Assembly: GCA_017562135.1 (NCBI GenBank)
Contig: QEYB01001657.1
Coordinates: 62,001 to 126,000, forward strand
DNA: 64,000 nucleotides
Direction: 5' to 3'
From: Dipylidium caninum
Lineage: Eukaryota; Platyhelminthes; Cestoda; Cyclophyllidea; Dipylidiidae
Positions within the stretch are counted from its first letter, which is position 1. Each line of letters starts with the position of its first letter. Below the pieces are notes generated by a model. That model searched no databases, had not been told where the DNA came from, and was given only the letters and a program-made list of their open reading frames with translations. The position numbers and the translations under genes were made by a program. Of this stretch, positions 60,381 to 64,000 are shown piece after piece.

Positions 60381-62889
60381 GCGAGCGCTGCATCCGCCTC
60401 CACATGTCACAATGACTTGGGCATTCCTCATACATACGAAAGGCAGACTCGGCGCCTGCACACAGCTGAGTTGCGCCACCTCCTGGCCAAACTGCTATCC
60501 ACCCACCGAGGGGAAGAAGCTGATGTGATCCGTTTCTTTGAGACATCCCAAATGAAGATTCGATGTGACAGGAACAAAGAATTTGCTTGGACACATTTTA
60601 ATTAAGGATTAAAATCCAAACATTTTCCTGGAAGTCGTGAATTTAATAACTTAGACACTGTCTCCGTTCCCACGTCCATAAAGATGGTGGTCTTTGCTTT
60701 CAAAAACACTGGATCGAGTGTGATTTGGCATTATTAGCGTCATTAAGCAATTCGACTACTTGAGAAGTGCTGCAGGGGAACGACGAAATCAGCGGTAGGC
60801 CGAGGGCCAAGCACAGCAGGTTGTATCGCGCCCTCCTCCTCACTTTCTACCACGCGTCTCAAACATCGTCGCCGACTCTCCTCAGGCGTTCCCGGTCCCA
60901 CTCCAACGGCCTGATATCCACACGTTCGAGGCTCACTTTTACTCCTCTCTGCCGACGTACTTCATTCAGTAGACGAAATCAACTCGAATTTCCACTGGGA
61001 CGCCAGCGGCAATAATGAATCGCGGTGAGGGAAGTCTTGAGGTCGCCTCTAGTAAGATGGCTCTCCTATCCACCAACTTCGTCTGCTTCCACGTTGCCAT
61101 GTCGAGAGCGAAAAACGTAGGAGCTACAGACGATTCAGTGTCACGCCATTGGGCTTGAAGCCAGCAAAGGGGTGACGGAGGCGAACCCATCGTGTTTAGC
61201 AACTATTTTAGATGAGGACGCCAATCCATTCGACGCATTCACTTGATCTGTGTCTTGGAAGGGAATACGCCCTTCCAAGACACTGTCAGCGTAGTAGGTG
61301 CAACGAAAAAGGCTGCTCACCATCAAAGCAATGATCTAGGAAACGCGAAGGAGAACCTGGACCCACCGATGCGGAAAGGCGCTTCCCCGTTGCAAGTGAA
61401 GGACTGTTTATCTCAGCGTCTCCATCACTGTAGCATGGGACCCTTAACAGCCATGCGGTCAAGGGGTCCTCCCCATCATTCTCCTTTCCCACTCCACATT
61501 CTTTCCGGTCCAGTCAGCATCGACTGGACGCAGTCTTATAAAGAGACCTGTTTCTTCTGATCAGACAACTGTTCTGATGACGCGCAAAATGGAGTGCTGC
61601 AGACTGTAGACGGCTACAGATCGGCAAGTGGGCCTGAGAAAAGCGTGCTACGCTAAGTGAGAGGAGGTACCCTTGCAATGCACAAGACTTCTTCCACATT
61701 CGACAGTACACTGAGAGCGGTAAAGTAGGCGTCGTGCGAGAGGACACGAGGGTGTTCCCAACCAGCCACCTCCAGCCGGTCCACCCTTCGGATGCTACCT
61801 GGCCACTTTGCATCAAAAAGTAGATCGTCGATTTACATGCAACACCACCGGATGTCTCAGTAATTGCCTCGGTGCACAATGCTCAGCATGGCCGTTGGGG
61901 TACGAGTGCTATCGTCAACGTAACCGCGTCTGCACGAATGTGAACAGTCACCGCACGCGAAGCATCCGCTCCTGACCTCCGGCTTGGTGACGCCAGCATC
62001 ATAATCGTCGACGAGAGGAAGGCGAATTAGAAGACCACCGACTAGGTTGCACTGGGATAGAAGTCGACAAGGGGAAATGGCACAAAGCCCCAGAAGCCGA
62101 TGACGTAACAGACGGAGGTTGGACGAGGAGGAATTCTACTGGACGCAGCGCAGTGCAACTGAAATCAGACGACAAACACAAACTGGTGACTTTCACGAAA
62201 TTGGCGTTTAGGCAAGCACTTGTCACGACTGTGAGGGAACAGTGCTCCAGCCTCTTCATTTAAATCACAGGCCTTTCGAGGTGGACTAGTGCAGCAGCCT
62301 CCTCTGCTGGAGACGTCTTCTCCGCGCCTCGCGCACAACGGACATTGGGATCAATCAGAGGCAAGTCAATTCAGTCCATATTCGCCTCGTAGAGGCTCTC
62401 CTCTTGTCTCATGAAAGCGATTATGGTCTTGCGGGTGGGTAGAGGTAAGAGCGATGGACATACACCATCTCAAACCTCACATAAAGTTCCTCGGCTTCCA
62501 ATTCAACATACAGCAAAGTTAATCTCCCCAGTAGAGCCGCCCGGAAGAAGATGAGGGAGAGATAAGGATGTCTCAGCCTGTACGACTTGCATCCTCTACG
62601 TCGTGGAGCTTTCACGACTTCGCCAACCACGCAGCTGAAATTCAGGCGGATCTGGACGGAGCAGTGCAATAGCACTGATATCGATAGAGTGGCACCTACA
62701 AGAAGACCGCCATTAACAAGTCATCATCTTGGCGAGTGCACATTAATCAGTCCAGAGATGAAGAATAAACCTTTGTTATACTCCCATCCAAATGGTCGCG
62801 CAACGGTGTCACCCTTTTATTTGCAGCTGATTTTGGCATTGCGGAATCCCACACCGACATGCAATCAGAACGGAGCCTGGTTCACATTC

Positions 62890-63600
62890 TCCAGGAGGAA
62901 CGTAGATGAGCGGAGGCTGTTGACAATGCAATAGAAGAGGTTTACGAGTAAGAAGGCTTTTCTGCTACTTGTGCCATACACGAGTGGAGGTGAGGAACTC
63001 ACATGGAGCATTGCGTCAGTGGACTGGGAACTCCCAAGGCAGTCCAACCGTCGAATTGAATCTGTGGATTTGGTCATCCTTCGGTTGCAAGTCCAATGAA
63101 GCATGTGTACCGTGCAATTGGGTCGAAGCCTCTATCACGTCGACAGTGAGCGGTGGGAAATATCCTCCAGTAGAAGAAGCAGCCTTCACTTGCCTGAGAA
63201 GGGAAGATTTGACAAGCGTCGGTCGTGAGTGGCCTACCTGCCCTTGGGAGAGGATCATTCTCCATTTTACTGGTGTGCCATATCCCTCCACGCGGAGCAT
63301 GGTGCCGCTCGTCCCTCTCGACCGGTGCCCAATCTCCGAGTGAGCAAGCCCACGCGAAAGACGAGTGTAGGGGCTTCTGAGGAGTGTGTGACGTTGGAGC
63401 CCAACGTGGCACTGCTGTGATTGGCTCCCGTCAATACGAGAGCAGGTGGGAAGTTCGTCCCGAGGTGTTCCAGTTCACCTCTGTATCCCCTGCAAGGCTT
63501 CAGGTGACCTCGTTTCTCGCCGGCATACTCTCTTCCTTCCACTCTCTGCTCGATCGTTCAGTCGAGGCAACTGTTGGAAAGGGCAGCATACCACAGGATA
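62890..63600 (-). pseudogene. T-box domain segment T5
   Basis: Counterpart of T2 in the second repeat copy. Recognisable pieces include GYFPPLTVDV, LDLQPKDDQIHRFNS and AWRDMA, but they lie in different frames because of many single-base indels. The matching exon C position lies near 62.9 kb. No intact reading frame spans even one exon. Given the indel density of the whole 62-64 kb stretch, some breaks may be consensus errors. Confidence 0.6.
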
Positions 63601-64000
63601 GCTGTGTTGAGGCAGCGTGGTGTGTTGGGGGGGAGGTTTTGGAAGTCTGGAAGCCACTTCCAAAATTTCCTTTGCAAAATCCGGCATCGTCGCATAGTAT
63701 TCCTCTTTTGGTGCTGCGATATGCTTGCAGCCAATATTGTTGCCTCCTCACGCATTGCCGGTGCCGGTTGGACCGTGTATTCAATTTCTGTTATGGTGAC
63801 TGAAGGCTTCGTAAACACCGCCTGACTCGGGTGCTGCTATTTTATAAGGAGGAGCAAACGAGGGCATTTGACACTTGATTACTTCTGTCCACGATTTTGG
63901 TTTCCATTCTGGCCAATGTCCTGATTAAACCGTGAGTCGAATTGATGGAAAGGAAACTCAGCTGCCGCTGGTCGGACTTGAACGCGTAACGTGTATGTAC

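Larger units (their letters stand above)
56045..64000 (+). repeat. 8-kb direct repeat, copy U2
   Basis: Second copy of 34620-42640, running off the window: the last 200 bases match 42430-42640. Single-base indels relative to U1 are sparse up to about 61 kb and much denser after about 61.5 kb. Spacer features recur here: the GGCGGA tract (about 58616), exon-like 58897-59053, the ORF at 59722-59973, (CTT)n at 60117 and (AC)n at 60347. Confidence 0.9.

Noticed and set aside
34620..64000. LTR retrotransposon or DNA transposon as the cause of the duplications
   Set aside because: No reverse transcriptase, integrase or transposase frames, no LTR-like termini with primer sites, and no target-site duplications seen; the unit ends are gene-derived (T-box).

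Overview
The window is eukaryotic nuclear DNA from an animal. Its genes are split by spliceosomal introns that I could phase exactly, and the gene set is metazoan: a Miro GTPase, S-adenosylmethionine synthetase, DPH2, the ciliary dynein assembly factor DNAAF1 and T-box DNA-binding-domain exons. Many short introns, a few long ones and AT-rich spacers would fit a flatworm such as a cestode, but that placement is a low-confidence inference. I saw no bacterial operons, IS elements, CRISPR arrays, rRNA or convincing tRNA.

Left part (1 to about 34.6 kb) is AT-rich, mostly single-copy and has ordinary housekeeping genes. On the minus strand are a Miro (RHOT) gene at 12890-842, a few unassigned exons at 15.7-16.8 kb, and a seven-exon methionine adenosyltransferase at 18782-17257. 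DPH2 lies on the plus strand at 20747-22563, with its 5' end not found. A small ORF converges on it at 22649-22948. DNAAF1 occupies 30725-24095 on the minus strand in eleven exons; the exon lengths sum to exactly 912 codons. From 30.7 to 34.6 kb I can assign nothing.

Right part (about 34.6 kb to the end) changes abruptly to GC-richer, simple-repeat-rich DNA with nested duplications. An 8-kb block (34.62-42.64 kb) recurs in direct orientation at 56.05-64.0 kb and runs off the window. Between the copies lies a large imperfect palindrome: arms at 42.72-45.54 and 51.36-54.19 kb flank a 5.8-kb loop. The loop carries unassigned minus-strand exons with good splice signals. Five pieces of a divergent T-box gene sit at the duplication borders: about 34.6, 41.4-42.4, 54.2-55.3 (inverted), 55.5-56.0 and 62.9-63.6 kb. 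Only the inverted piece keeps the C-terminal T-box exon (FIAVTAY motif). Every piece checked in detail has a frameshift, in-frame stop, lost splice site or deletion. They are therefore either a decaying T-box family or one affected by consensus errors in a hard-to-assemble repeat.

The housekeeping genes have no evident shared pathway. The most unusual content is the T-box/palindrome complex and possible extra exons in its duplicated spacer.
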